Below are positions 7,344 through 16,172 of a DNA stretch of 64,000 nt, in pieces. The stretch lies in assembly GCA_031180725.1 (NCBI GenBank), contig JAPSLO010000010.1, positions 186,001-250,000 of the forward strand, given 5' to 3'. The position numbers and the translations under genes are program-made. Under the pieces are notes generated by a model. It saw only the letters and a list, made by a program, of their open reading frames with translations. It did not search any database and was not told where the DNA came from. Source of the DNA: Roseomonas sp. (GTDB taxonomy: Bacteria; Pseudomonadota; Alphaproteobacteria; Acetobacterales; Acetobacteraceae). Numbering within the stretch: the stretch's first letter is position 1; every line of letters starts with the position of its first letter.

Positions 7344-8864
7344 CTAGCGTTCCATGTAGATGCGGTATCCGACGATGCGGTTGTTGAACTCCCTCGCGAC
7401 AGCCGCCACGCGCACTCCGTCATCTCTGGGCTGGCGGACAGCGACATAGTAGCGCGAGGCATGGACAGCTGTCTTGGCCGCACTGCCGCGGCTTGGCTGA
7501 GGTGTATCCACGGTGAAGGCAGCGAATTCCTGGCCGGAAGCCATTCCCGCCTCCCGCGCGATTCCTTCCAGCGCGGCGAGCACGGCGGGTGAGCGCCGTG
7601 CGCGGGGAGCGGGGCGCGAGGCGGTGGGCTTACTGCCCGCCAGGAAGCGGCCCATGTCGCGCAGCTTTGCCCGGCGCTCCCGCCGTGCCAAGCGGTTCGC
7701 ATCGGCGGCTTCGATGCCCTGGGGCAGGCCGGTCGGGCTCTCCACCCGGGCTGGATGGATGGAGGGATCGCCGAGCAAGCTGAATTGCGCGAGGGTCTTG
7801 AGGTCGACCGGATCGAGTTCGGCGGTCTGCTGCACGAAGCGCTGCCGCGCGAGAAGCGCCGCGCGGCCCAGCGAGGCACCATCCAGCACCGCGATCAGGA
7901 AGTACTGGGTGATGAGGTCCGCTGCGCCATTCCCGCGAGCCGGACCGTAGGAGATGGTGCTGCTGCCGAAATAACCATACGCACCCTGCTCGAGGTAGCG
8001 TTGGCAGATCGGGATAGCCGCCGCGAGCGCGACGGAATTATAGAGTTCCGCGCCGTAGCAGCATTCCACCACAGCTACGGTGCCCGGCCGAATTTTCCCC
8101 TTGATGCCGTCGCTTGTCATGGCGCGCGGCTGCACGCGGCCCTTCTCGCCATAAAAGGTGGGATCTGCCAGAGCACCGTGGCAGTTGACGAAGTGCGATA
8201 GCGGCGCAAGCCGGCTGGCGGCATGCCTTGGCCCGGCAGGGGGTGCGAGGACCAGTTTGACGGCATCGCCGAAAATATTTGTCAGGCTTAGCGAGGTCGA
8301 ATTACGCCAGGACTGGGCCGAGAGACCGAAATAGCTGCGGTATTCGGCGACGTCGCGGGTTTCATAGCTCGTTGCATGGGCAAGCAGTCCGAGCAGATAG
8401 GAGGGCTCCTCCGCACCGGTAAGGTCGGGCAGCCGGCCGACCACGCGCGTCGGCCCCTTCAAGCGCGCGATGTCTCGCGAATAGGGCACGTCGCAGGCAT
8501 AGGGAAGATCGCCATAGGCGATAGCATCAGGATCGCCGGTACCGTCGAAGAGCGGGTTTGCAATATCCTGGTGCGGCACGACGTCGGGTGCGCCCAGGAT
8601 CAGCAAATAATCCGGGTTCTCCTTACGGAAGATGGCGTCGATGGCGGCCTTGTTCTGGCGCGGGTTCGTTGCATCTGTCACTGCATGGCCACCGAAGCGC
8701 CGCATCGCGCGACCGTCGTCTAGAAAGATGAGCCGGCCTTTAACGCTGCGCTTCGCGTCAGCGTCAACCAGCGCAGCAACTGAGGTCCTTATCTGGTCGA
8801 GACCCGCCTGCCCGTACTTAGCCGTCAGTGCGCGACGATTAGTGACGATGATTTTTTCGTCCAT
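7344..8864 (-). CDS. Clan CD cysteine peptidase, C25 (gingipain)-like
   Basis: 506 residues from ATG 8864, which has AGGGG 5 bases upstream; an in-frame start 54 bases earlier lacks support. The central region holds the clan CD dyad: His229 in FVNCHG and Cys269 in VVECCYGAEL, about 40 residues apart, each after a hydrophobic strand. The segment LILGAPDVVPHQD near residue 90 and QFSLLGDPSIHP near residue 365 also fit C25 peptidases. There is no signal peptide or secretion tail, unlike secreted gingipains, so the enzyme should act in the cytoplasm. The C-terminal 130 residues are basic and of unknown fold. It is first in a three-gene operon. Bacterial intracellular clan CD peptidases often act in conflict or cell-death systems; applying that here is inference. 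Confidence 0.7.
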   Translation of the reverse strand: MDEKIIVTNRRALTAKYGQAGLDQIRTSVAALVDADAKRSVKGRLIFLDDGRAMRRFGGHAVTDATNPRQNKAAIDAIFRKENPDYLLILGAPDVVPHQDIANPLFDGTGDPDAIAYGDLPYACDVPYSRDIARLKGPTRVVGRLPDLTGAEEPSYLLGLLAHATSYETRDVAEYRSYFGLSAQSWRNSTSLSLTNIFGDAVKLVLAPPAGPRHAASRLAPLSHFVNCHGALADPTFYGEKGRVQPRAMTSDGIKGKIRPGTVAVVECCYGAELYNSVALAAAIPICQRYLEQGAYGYFGSSTISYGPARGNGAADLITQYFLIAVLDGASLGRAALLARQRFVQQTAELDPVDLKTLAQFSLLGDPSIHPARVESPTGLPQGIEAADANRLARRERRAKLRDMGRFLAGSKPTASRPAPRARRSPAVLAALEGIAREAGMASGQEFAAFTVDTPQPSRGSAAKTAVHASRYYVAVRQPRDDGVRVAAVAREFNNRIVGYRIYMER

Positions 8865-9747
8865 GACGCCCCTGTTCTCGGCATGCTTCCGGCAGGAGCG
8901 TCGAAAGCGATGCAGCAAGTCAAGATGAGTTCTCGAATAAAGGTCAGGAGCGCTGGACTTCGTCCGCGCAACTCATTTCTGATGTAGGTGTCGCGTGCAG
9001 CGCAGGGGGAGGATGTCGCGCCGTCCTCCGGAAGCACTGCTGATCACACCGGCACACCAGCCTCGGACAGCAGTGCCGAATTGCCTCACCTTCGGATGTA
9101 GCGAATGCATCCGTGAGCGGATGGCATTTGGGTCCGGAACTAATCCAGAAAGGTCTGCCGAAGGCCGGACCCAGCGATAACCTGGTTCGTCAGGGCCAAC
9201 AATGGCAGGCCAGGCAGCTCAAGAGGCGGGCCGCGCGTTACCCACACCCCCCGCATGTCACCAGCCCGCGCCGCTCGCGCGCCGGCTCAAAGACGTACCG
9301 CAGTTCAGGCAGGTGGTGCGGTCGTCGGGACCGAGCAGCCGGCGTATTTCCCGTCGGCTGCCGGAGTTCTTCATGTGCACCTATGCCGATGAAGACGAGG
9401 CGGTATTCGAGACCTTCTCCGCGTACCTCCCAAGGAGTATGTCCATGCCGATACGAGGAGAGGTGGCCATCCGCTCCGGCAAGCACGATGGTCCAGAGGA
9501 CAGCGCGCTGCGCCTCCAGCCTGAGGCCGCTGTGCCCCTCCCGCGATCGAGGCCCGATAATAGAGCTCGACCGCGTAAGTGGGCCGCCCGGGCGCAGTGC
9601 GGCGCTCCTCTCTGTTTCGAGGGGAGTTTCGAGGGGAAGCCAAACGGGACAGCCATCCTTCGCCAAATCTGAGCATGCAATGCCCCTCGCCTGGTGCATC
9701 GGCGGCGCAACTGCCGCGTTGTGCCCACAGAGGACTTGGAGGTGCTC
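8865..9747. other. Intergenic region, no recognisable gene
   Basis: Between the leftward peptidase operon and the rightward gene at 9748. It must contain the peptidase operon promoter near 8870-9000, but no convincing -35/-10 pair could be assigned. Open frames on both strands (for example 9202-9672 forward) have no recognised motifs and no ribosome site. A short direct repeat (TTTCGAGGGGAG, then TTTCGAGGGGA) lies at about 9619-9641. Confidence 0.4.
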
Positions 9748-10077
9748 ATGTATCTCGCCCGCTTCTCCTACGACCTCCTGCCAGTCAATCGCGATCGCGC
9801 GCTCCAGTTCATCCAACGTGAGATGGAAGCGGCCCAGCGCGAAGGACTGAACGCCCGACTGCTCATTCCCCTCACGCGCGGGGAGGGTGGAGCAGCGCTC
9901 CAGTTCGAAGTTGAACTGGCTAGCCTTGATGACCTCGAGCGGCTTCGCCATCGCGCGGGCCCTGGCGAGGATACGGGCGAGTGGATGCGTGCGTTCAGCG
10001 AAATTCTACTACGACCACCGGCGGTCGAGATCCTGCGCGTGCAGGAGGCAGGACGAGAGAACGGGACGCCGACTTAA
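9748..10077 (+). CDS. Hypothetical protein, possible dimeric alpha/beta-barrel
   Basis: 109 residues. ATG 9748 is preceded at a 6-base gap by GGAGG, which decides the start against the longer frame from 9694. The protein begins MYLARFSYDLLPVNRDRAL and contains REMEAAQREGLNARLLIPLTR, LQFEVELASLDDLERLRHR and WMRAFSEILLRPPAVEILRV. The strand-helix-strand rhythm resembles NIPSNAP or ABM-type dimeric ferredoxin-like folds, but no family signature is certain. It is soluble with no signal peptide and stands alone. Confidence 0.6.
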   Translation: MYLARFSYDLLPVNRDRALQFIQREMEAAQREGLNARLLIPLTRGEGGAALQFEVELASLDDLERLRHRAGPGEDTGEWMRAFSEILLRPPAVEILRVQEAGRENGTPT

Positions 10078-10364
10078 GATGTCTACGGGTCCGTCCCAAT
10101 GTCGACGTTGCGGGCTTCTACGGGCTGACTGCCCTACAGCCCTGCCGACCATCTGAGGCTGCATCCGCGTGCTCAATGGCAAGCCGGCGCTCTCCGGGCC
10201 GCCACCTTGCCCGAGCGGTGCGAATCCGCGGCAGAGGTGCCCTGGGCTCGCAACGTGGAGAATACCGCCATGGACCTCGCGGCGGCGACGCGACCGCGCA
10301 GGTAGCGAAGCGATGGGCGCCCTGACCCGGCGCTATGGCCGGCGGCCCCGCGTCTCCGGCTCGG

Positions 10365-11117
10365 CTAGCTGTCCTCCGCCTTAGCGCTACCTGCTCTCGA
10401 ACGCTGGCTAAGTTCGGCCTGCACTGCAAGCCGTACTGCTTCCGCAAGACTTTCGACTTTCAGGTGCATCATTAGCCGCGCCCGGTGAACCTCCACCGTC
10501 CGCGGACTAAGGCCGAGCTCCTGGGCGATCCTCTTGTTCGATTTGCCCGCAACCAGCAGTTCGAGCACCTCGCGTTCGCGTTTCGACAGAGCGGCAATTC
10601 GCGCCTCAGCGTCCGCAGCCGCAGGCTCCGGCGCATCAACACCCGCCGCTGACATGATAGGCGTGGTCAGCGCCGAGTCGACCGCCGCAAGGAGCACCTC
10701 GTCGTCGAACGGCTTCTCAATGAAGTCGCTGGCGCCCGCTTTCATAGCCTGCACTGCCATCGCGACGTCACCATGCGCCGTCATCACAATGATCGGCCGT
10801 CGGAAGCCGGCCTCGCTTAGGCAACGCAGCAGATCCAGCCCGCCCACGCCAGGCATGCGGACATCTGTGAGAACGCATCCGACGGCAGTGTCGGCCGCGC
10901 CTTGGGAGCGGAGAGTACCTAGAAAAGCAGTGCCAGAAGCATGGGTTTCGACAGGAATGCCGACCGACTTGAGCAGCATCGCAATCGCCCGACGGACGGC
11001 TTCATCGTCGTCGACGACGTGCACCACGCCAGGCTGCGCACTGCTGCCTTTGGCCAGATCCGTCGCCGACCGCCAAAGATCGCCGCCGGCCGTAATCCAC
11101 TCGCGCCGCGTCCTCAA
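10365..11117 (-). CDS. FixJ-family response regulator
   Basis: About 250 residues. The receiver domain begins VVHVVDDDEAVRRAI, with the phosphoacceptor Asp in CVLTDVRMPGVGG, the conserved Thr in IIVMTAHGD and Lys in FIEKPFDD. The C-terminal LuxR-type domain (ALSKREREVLELLVAGKSNK, then LSPRTVEVHRARLM) binds DNA. This is the NarL/FixJ layout. The TTG at 11117 overlaps the kinase stop as TTGA, suggesting coupled synthesis; the usual FixJ start would lie about 28 residues further in, and no better start with a ribosome site was found. It is cognate to the overlapping upstream GAF/PAS kinase and should control genes elsewhere, since none adjacent shows an obvious link. Confidence 0.88.
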   Translation of the reverse strand: MRTRREWITAGGDLWRSATDLAKGSSAQPGVVHVVDDDEAVRRAIAMLLKSVGIPVETHASGTAFLGTLRSQGAADTAVGCVLTDVRMPGVGGLDLLRCLSEAGFRRPIIVMTAHGDVAMAVQAMKAGASDFIEKPFDDEVLLAAVDSALTTPIMSAAGVDAPEPAAADAEARIAALSKREREVLELLVAGKSNKRIAQELGLSPRTVEVHRARLMMHLKVESLAEAVRLAVQAELSQRSRAGSAKAEDS

Positions 11118-14011
11118 GCTGCCGCCTCCGACGGTGCAGCCGGGAGGAGGAATCGGAGAACAGTGCCGCCTCCGAGGTTCGGCTCTGCCCAGAGCCGCCC
11201 ACCATGTGCCTCGATGATTGAGCGGCAGATCGACAGCCCCACACCCATGCCACCAGGCTTCGTGGAGACGAAGGGCTCGAAAAGGCGATCAGCTACCTTT
11301 GGCTCCAGACCAGGGCCGGTATCACTGATGGCAACCTCCACCATATCGGACCCGCTGGGGGCAGCGGTCACGACCAACTCGCGGCGTGGTACGGGCGTAC
11401 CCGACTTGGAGCAGTCATCTCCCATGGCATCGAGCGCGTTCCGGATGAGGTTGACGACTACCTGTTGCACCTGAATGCGGTCGGCGATGACGGGCGGGAG
11501 TCGGGGAGCAAGGCGAAAGGTAAAATGGATACCACGCTCCCTCGCCCCGGCCAGTGCAAGCGCACCCGCCTCCTCGATCAGCTTGGAGAGATTCTCCAGC
11601 CGTTTGTCGGCCTCGCCGCGGGCAACGAAGGCGCGGAGACGTTGGACGATTTGTCCGGCGCGCAATGCCTGCTGCGCCGCAAGGTCCATGGCCTCCTGCA
11701 GGTCTGCGCCTGGTCGGGGACGTATCGCCAAGTTAGCAAGTGTACGCTTGGCGGCACGTATGGCCGTGACCGTCGCGGTCAAAGGTTGATTCAGCTCATG
11801 TGCGAGCGCTGAAGCCATCTCGCCAGCAGCACTGAGGCGCGAGATGTGAAGTAACTCGCTTTGAAGTTGCTGGAGGCGGGCCTCCGTCGCCTGACGCTCG
11901 GTGACATCCATGGTTACACCGAGCAATGGACCGGGGGAGCCATCCGGGCGACGAAGGCGACGTCCGCGGGCCATAACCCAGCGCGTTTCCCACCCGCGAG
12001 CGCCCCGACGGCGACGCGCGCGGTAAAGACATTCATAAGTCTCGTCCTTCGCGACAGCTTCTCGCTTTGCAGCCTCGACCCTGACCCTGTCGTCAGGATG
12101 GACGACCTCGGTGAGCAGCCTCTCAAAAGTCATCGGGCCGTCCTGCGTAGGGTCCAGTCCGAAAAGCGCGTATTGCTCGGGAGTCCAGTGATATGCGCCC
12201 GTCTCGGGATCCCACTCCCATGTTCCGATGCGCGCTACCTCCTGAGCAAGACGTAGACGGGCCTCGCTCCTGCGCAGGGCGGCCTCCGCACGTTTGCGAA
12301 CGGTGATATCTCTTAGCACGCCATGCAGCCGGACCACTCGGCCATGGGGGCCTTGCTGTGGCCGCCCGTGTACCTCGAGCCAGCGGACCTCACCATCGCT
12401 TGCGCGGCGAATGCGGCACTCAACCATCTCGCTCTGGCTGCAATCGAGCGCATTGCGGTAGGCGCGCTGCACGTCGGCTCGATCTTCAGGCAGAACATGG
12501 TCCAGAAATGCCTCGTAACTCCACTCCGACAAAGGTTCCCCGTAGCCGAAGATGCCGTCATGCGAAGGTGCGCGCAGTACAGCGCCGGTCGCGAGGTCAA
12601 GCTCCCAAAAGGCAAGGCGGCCAGCTTCGAGGGCAAGTCGCAAGCGCTCCTCACTTCCCGCCAAGGCCGCCTCGGCAGCTTTGCGTTCGGTGATATCAAC
12701 AAGCACGTTGACTCCGCCGATGAGCTGCCCCGCTCCGTCATGGAGGGGCGTCGGAAAGGCGGAGAACGGGAGACGAGTGCCATCGGGCCGCTCTACGACG
12801 GCTTCCTTGCCGTGAAGCGGACGGTTCTCCTGCAGCGCCAATGCCATGGGACATTCTTCGTGCCGCATTGGCGCGCCATCCGGCCAATAGATCCGCCAAG
12901 AGCCGCACCAGTGCACATCTCCCAGGGGCGGACGCCAGCCCCAAAGCGCGACGGCCGCCTCATTATAGAATGTCAGTCGCCCTGCTTCGTCAGTCGTATA
13001 GACAGCGACGCCCAATGCCTCGATGAGGTCTCGTAGCGCCGCCTCGGCCCGCCGTCGGTCATCGATGTCCAGACCTATGCCGATCCAGCGCTCCAGCCGG
13101 CCGCTTAAGGACTGGAGGGGCGCCCCTCGGACGAGCATCCAGCGGAAGCTGCCGTCGGATGCTCGGCGGAGCCTAAATTCCACTTCGTAGGACGCCCCGC
13201 GACTGACGGCTTCGGCCCAGGTCGTGAGCACGCGTTCCCGGTCGTCCGGGTGGACTGCCCTAACCCAGCTTTCACCCAGCATCTGTGTCGCCGGGGTCCC
13301 CACAAAGTCCACGCAGTGTTGATTGGCGTAGGTGATCTGCCCCTCAGCATCGGCGAACCACACCATCTGCGGGGAAACCTCGAACAATGCGCGATAACGC
13401 GCCTCGCTCTCGCGCAGTGCCGCGCTCTTTGCCTCCAGCTCGCGCAGCTGCAGCACCGCCGCAATCTCGTCCATGACAGCGCCAGACAAGTCTGCAAGCG
13501 CTTCCTCATCTTGCGCAGACCAGGCCCTTGGCTCCCGGTCGACTACGCAGAGAGCCCCGACAACTTGCCTATTTGGTAGCGCGAGAGGGACGGCAAGATA
13601 GGCGACCACACCAAGGTCCTCGATCGCGGGGTTGCCCCGCACGCGCGGATCTTCACGCGCATCTGCGACGCGGAAGGACAGGCCGCTTTCCACGACGGTG
13701 CGACAGAAGGAGTGTGACAGCGGGGTCCCGCGCAGGCTTGACCAGGGTTCCGGAATGCCCTGCGCACCAAGAAAGAACTGCCGGCCAGCCTCGAGCAACG
13801 AAATGAGGGCCGCCGGCGCATGCAGCAGACGCTGAGCGAGGCGGGTCAGCCTTGCAAAGCGCTCGGCAACTCGAGGATCGAGAGTAACTGCCCTCTCGAG
13901 CGCCGCGAGCGGACGCACCTCGCTCCGGTCCGCGCACTCCGCTTCTGCGTCGAATTCGAAAGGTTCCGCCAAAGTCCCGGCCTTTGACACTAAACAACTT
14001 ACATAAGGCAC
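11114..14011 (-). CDS. GAF/multi-PAS sensor histidine kinase
   Basis: 965 residues, cytoplasmic, without membrane segments. Domains in order: GAF (about 35-190, with SFCRTVVESGLSF), then four PAS/PAC units (about 205-330, 335-450, 455-580 and 585-715, with DITERKAAEAAL-type linkers). After these come HisKA with the phosphoacceptor His in ASALAHELNQPL near residue 738, and HATPase_c with NLIRNALDAMGDD, ISDTGPGLEP and GMGVGLSICRSIIEAHGG. This is the FixL-like class that works with FixJ-type regulators, matching the overlapping downstream gene. No PAS carries an obvious FixL haem-binding pattern, so the signal is unknown. The start at 14011 has no clear ribosome site; GTG a few codons downstream is an alternative. 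Confidence 0.9.
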   Translation of the reverse strand: MPYVSCLVSKAGTLAEPFEFDAEAECADRSEVRPLAALERAVTLDPRVAERFARLTRLAQRLLHAPAALISLLEAGRQFFLGAQGIPEPWSSLRGTPLSHSFCRTVVESGLSFRVADAREDPRVRGNPAIEDLGVVAYLAVPLALPNRQVVGALCVVDREPRAWSAQDEEALADLSGAVMDEIAAVLQLRELEAKSAALRESEARYRALFEVSPQMVWFADAEGQITYANQHCVDFVGTPATQMLGESWVRAVHPDDRERVLTTWAEAVSRGASYEVEFRLRRASDGSFRWMLVRGAPLQSLSGRLERWIGIGLDIDDRRRAEAALRDLIEALGVAVYTTDEAGRLTFYNEAAVALWGWRPPLGDVHWCGSWRIYWPDGAPMRHEECPMALALQENRPLHGKEAVVERPDGTRLPFSAFPTPLHDGAGQLIGGVNVLVDITERKAAEAALAGSEERLRLALEAGRLAFWELDLATGAVLRAPSHDGIFGYGEPLSEWSYEAFLDHVLPEDRADVQRAYRNALDCSQSEMVECRIRRASDGEVRWLEVHGRPQQGPHGRVVRLHGVLRDITVRKRAEAALRRSEARLRLAQEVARIGTWEWDPETGAYHWTPEQYALFGLDPTQDGPMTFERLLTEVVHPDDRVRVEAAKREAVAKDETYECLYRARRRRGARGWETRWVMARGRRLRRPDGSPGPLLGVTMDVTERQATEARLQQLQSELLHISRLSAAGEMASALAHELNQPLTATVTAIRAAKRTLANLAIRPRPGADLQEAMDLAAQQALRAGQIVQRLRAFVARGEADKRLENLSKLIEEAGALALAGARERGIHFTFRLAPRLPPVIADRIQVQQVVVNLIRNALDAMGDDCSKSGTPVPRRELVVTAAPSGSDMVEVAISDTGPGLEPKVADRLFEPFVSTKPGGMGVGLSICRSIIEAHGGRLWAEPNLGGGTVLRFLLPAAPSEAAA

Positions 14012-14285
14012 CAGGTCGACTGTTACTGTAGGTCAGAAATGCTGCCGGTGCCTACCTGATATTTTCAGGAACATGACCTAAGCGCCAAAGAAGGACCATC
14101 GAACTCGGGCGCGGAATAGGGATCCCAACGCACCAGGCGCATTTCTGCGCCTCATGTTTGTACGCACTCGTACGCTATGGCCATGCGTCTCCCAGTAGGC
14201 AATTTGCTCCGCCGTCCGGTCCAGCTTGGGAGGGAACGGGGTGGAAGGCAGAAGAAGTAAGTCAGAGCAGGGCCAGACTATGCAT

Positions 14286-14324
14286 CCGCATTGCCCCGGA
14301 GCAGTTGCTCCGGCGGCAATGCGG
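14286..14324. promoter_or_regulatory. Long stem-loop between divergent kinase and phasin-CBS genes
   Basis: A nearly perfect inverted repeat. The inner arms CCGGAGCA/TGCTCCGG (14296-14303 and 14306-14313) enclose a 2-base loop. The outer arms CCGCATTGCC (14286-14295) and GGCAATGCGG (14315-14324) follow a single bulged base. The result is an 18-pair stem. It is about 180 bases upstream of the phasin-CBS start and 275 from the kinase start. No T-run follows, and no gene ends here, so a terminator is unlikely. It could be a leader structure, a protein-binding palindrome or a dispersed repeat. Confidence 0.6.
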
Positions 14325-14502
14325 GACATGAGCCGGGTGGCCCGGCAGCAGCCGCACAGCGCATCAAACGGCGATTTCGCTGGTCTGCTGAGCCGCGAGC
14401 TCCGCTGGGACCTCGTCGAGCGGCTTGGGCGCGAGCCCACTGCGACACGACGACAGCGCATGTTGTCCGCGGATCCCAACGGATCGAAATGGAGGTGATC
14501 GT

Positions 14503-15555
14503 ATGACTACTGCGAACGAGAGTCAGCCAAACCGCATCGGTAGCAACAAGGACGCTACATACTACGATCGTGCACAGCAAGGCGTCACCCTTCGTGCGCT
14601 CCGCAGCTCGGCCGAAATCGCACGTGAGGGATTGGAATCCGGCTACCACGCATCGCATCGCGCGACCGATGGCGTTGTCGAGCAGGTCGACCAAGCTACA
14701 CGCCAATTTGCGACCGCGGCTGAAGTCTACAGCACAGCAGCGCTCCGTATTGCCGAGGAAGTGCGCTCCTTGGTCGCCGCGCCGCTTGCTGCAGTTGGTG
14801 CCATGCAGGACGTCTCGCGAGCCTGGAGCGAGTGGTTGTCGCGCACCGCGGAAGTACAGATTCGATTGCCTCAGGAGATGCTGCGAGTACGGTCACTCGC
14901 GCAGTTTGCCGAGGTACAGGCAAATTTTATTGAGCAGAGCGTGACGGGGCTGCGTGAGGGGAACGCCCGTGTACTGGGGGCCGCCGCAGCCGTGGCAGAG
15001 CATCTGCTCGAGACGGCGATCCACCAGAAGGAAGATGACGAAGAGCGTGCCAGAGTCGCCGATGTCATGACGCGAGACGTGCGCCTTGCCAGCCCTGATG
15101 ACCAGGTTCAGGACGCAGCACAGGTGATGGCACGGACCGACACTGGCGTCCTGCCGGTCGTCGAGGACGGCCAGGTCATTGGTATGCTGACCGATCGTGA
15201 TCTCGCGGTGCGCGTCGTCGCTGCAGGCAGGGATCCGGCGAAGACGAAGGTACGAGAGGCAATGACTTCGGGCGTCGAGCATTGCTTCGAAGACGACGAC
15301 CTGGATACCGTGGTGGAGAAGATGACTGAACAACGAATCCGCCGCCTGCCTGTCCTGAGTCGGGAGAAGCGGTTGGTTGGCATCGTGTCGCTCGGCGATC
15401 TGGCCACTGGACAACCGAACCTCAGCGTCGCCGGCCGCGCCCTTAGCGGGATCGTGCAGGAGGGCGGCGCACATCGGCAGCGGCCGGTCCCGCGCCTCGC
15501 TGCGACGAGGGCCAGCGAAAAGGCGGCGGCCGGACGCCAGCAGCGACGGCGCTAA
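14503..15555 (+). CDS. Phasin-like/CBS-pair fusion protein
   Basis: 350 residues. ATG 14503 follows GGAGGTGATC at a good distance. The N-terminal half (about 20-185) is a helical phasin-like domain with Ala/Glu-rich amphipathic helices (TRQFATAAEVYSTAALRIAEE, AVGAMQDVSRAWSEWLSRTAE). Phasins coat polyhydroxyalkanoate granules or act as helical scaffolds. The C-terminal half holds two CBS motifs: VADVMTRDVRLASPDD to GVLPVVEDGQVIGMLTDRDL, and VREAMTSGVEHCFEDDDL to RRLPVLSREKRLVGIVSLGDL. Such pairs bind adenosine nucleotides. After residue 315 a basic tail (ASEKAAAGRQQRRR) ends the protein. The fusion suggests an energy-sensing granule or nucleoid protein; this is inference. Confidence 0.8.
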   Translation: MTTANESQPNRIGSNKDATYYDRAQQGVTLRALRSSAEIAREGLESGYHASHRATDGVVEQVDQATRQFATAAEVYSTAALRIAEEVRSLVAAPLAAVGAMQDVSRAWSEWLSRTAEVQIRLPQEMLRVRSLAQFAEVQANFIEQSVTGLREGNARVLGAAAAVAEHLLETAIHQKEDDEERARVADVMTRDVRLASPDDQVQDAAQVMARTDTGVLPVVEDGQVIGMLTDRDLAVRVVAAGRDPAKTKVREAMTSGVEHCFEDDDLDTVVEKMTEQRIRRLPVLSREKRLVGIVSLGDLATGQPNLSVAGRALSGIVQEGGAHRQRPVPRLAATRASEKAAAGRQQRRR

Positions 15556-16172
15556 CAGGACCAAGCTGCCGCCGCGCGAGGTTGCGCCGCATGGCGGCTG
15601 CGTTAGGGCAGTGGTTGGTAAGCCACTGCCAGCCGCAAGTCCTGAGCCTAAACGGCCCAGAGAATGCCGGCATCGTTGTCTGCGTCATCCCGGACGGGAC
15701 AGGCACGATCACCGGCTGTGAAGATGATGCGGCCCATGCTCGCCACCACCTCTGAGTCGGACAAGAGGTGCAACGCGGCGCGTTGCTTGGCCGAGGGTGG
15801 GGAAAGGCTCCCGTCAGACGCGCCAGTCTCACCTTGTCCGACGCTCGCCCATCCAGGACCGCCCCTTGCCGAGCATGCGCTAGTATAGGAACATCCGCGC
15901 CGGTGTCCTCACTTGCGCCAACTCAGCCTACGTCAGCAAGGCACTGCCCGCACCGGCATGACCAGGGTTTTCCACCCGGTCGGCACTGGACGATAAGCGG
16001 CACCCGACCTTGATGCTGGCCGCCACCGTCATGCCGTCGCTCTCAGCGCACCAGCGTCAATGGTGGTGAAGCTGCGCCACCGGGCTATCGAAGCCAGGCA
16101 ATTCCCGCAACATGGCCTTTGCGCGCCTCGCTGATCGCCTTACGGTCCTAAGTTCAAAGGGAGGACCAAGGA
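15556..16172. other. Intergenic region, no recognisable gene
   Basis: 617 bases between the phasin-CBS gene and the Bug receptor gene. Open frames on both strands show no motif or ribosome site. The last 40 bases hold the purine-rich ribosome site (GGGAGGACCAAGGA) of the receptor gene; its promoter should lie in the final 200 bases but is not obvious. Confidence 0.4.

Noticed and set aside
5930-8864. Gasdermin-type death operon
   Set aside because: A clan CD peptidase is present, but no protein with gasdermin-like pore features or a peptidase-removable C-terminal tail was found next to it.
9202-9672. Possible 156-codon forward gene
   Set aside because: No ribosome site, no motif, and equally long frames on the other strand.
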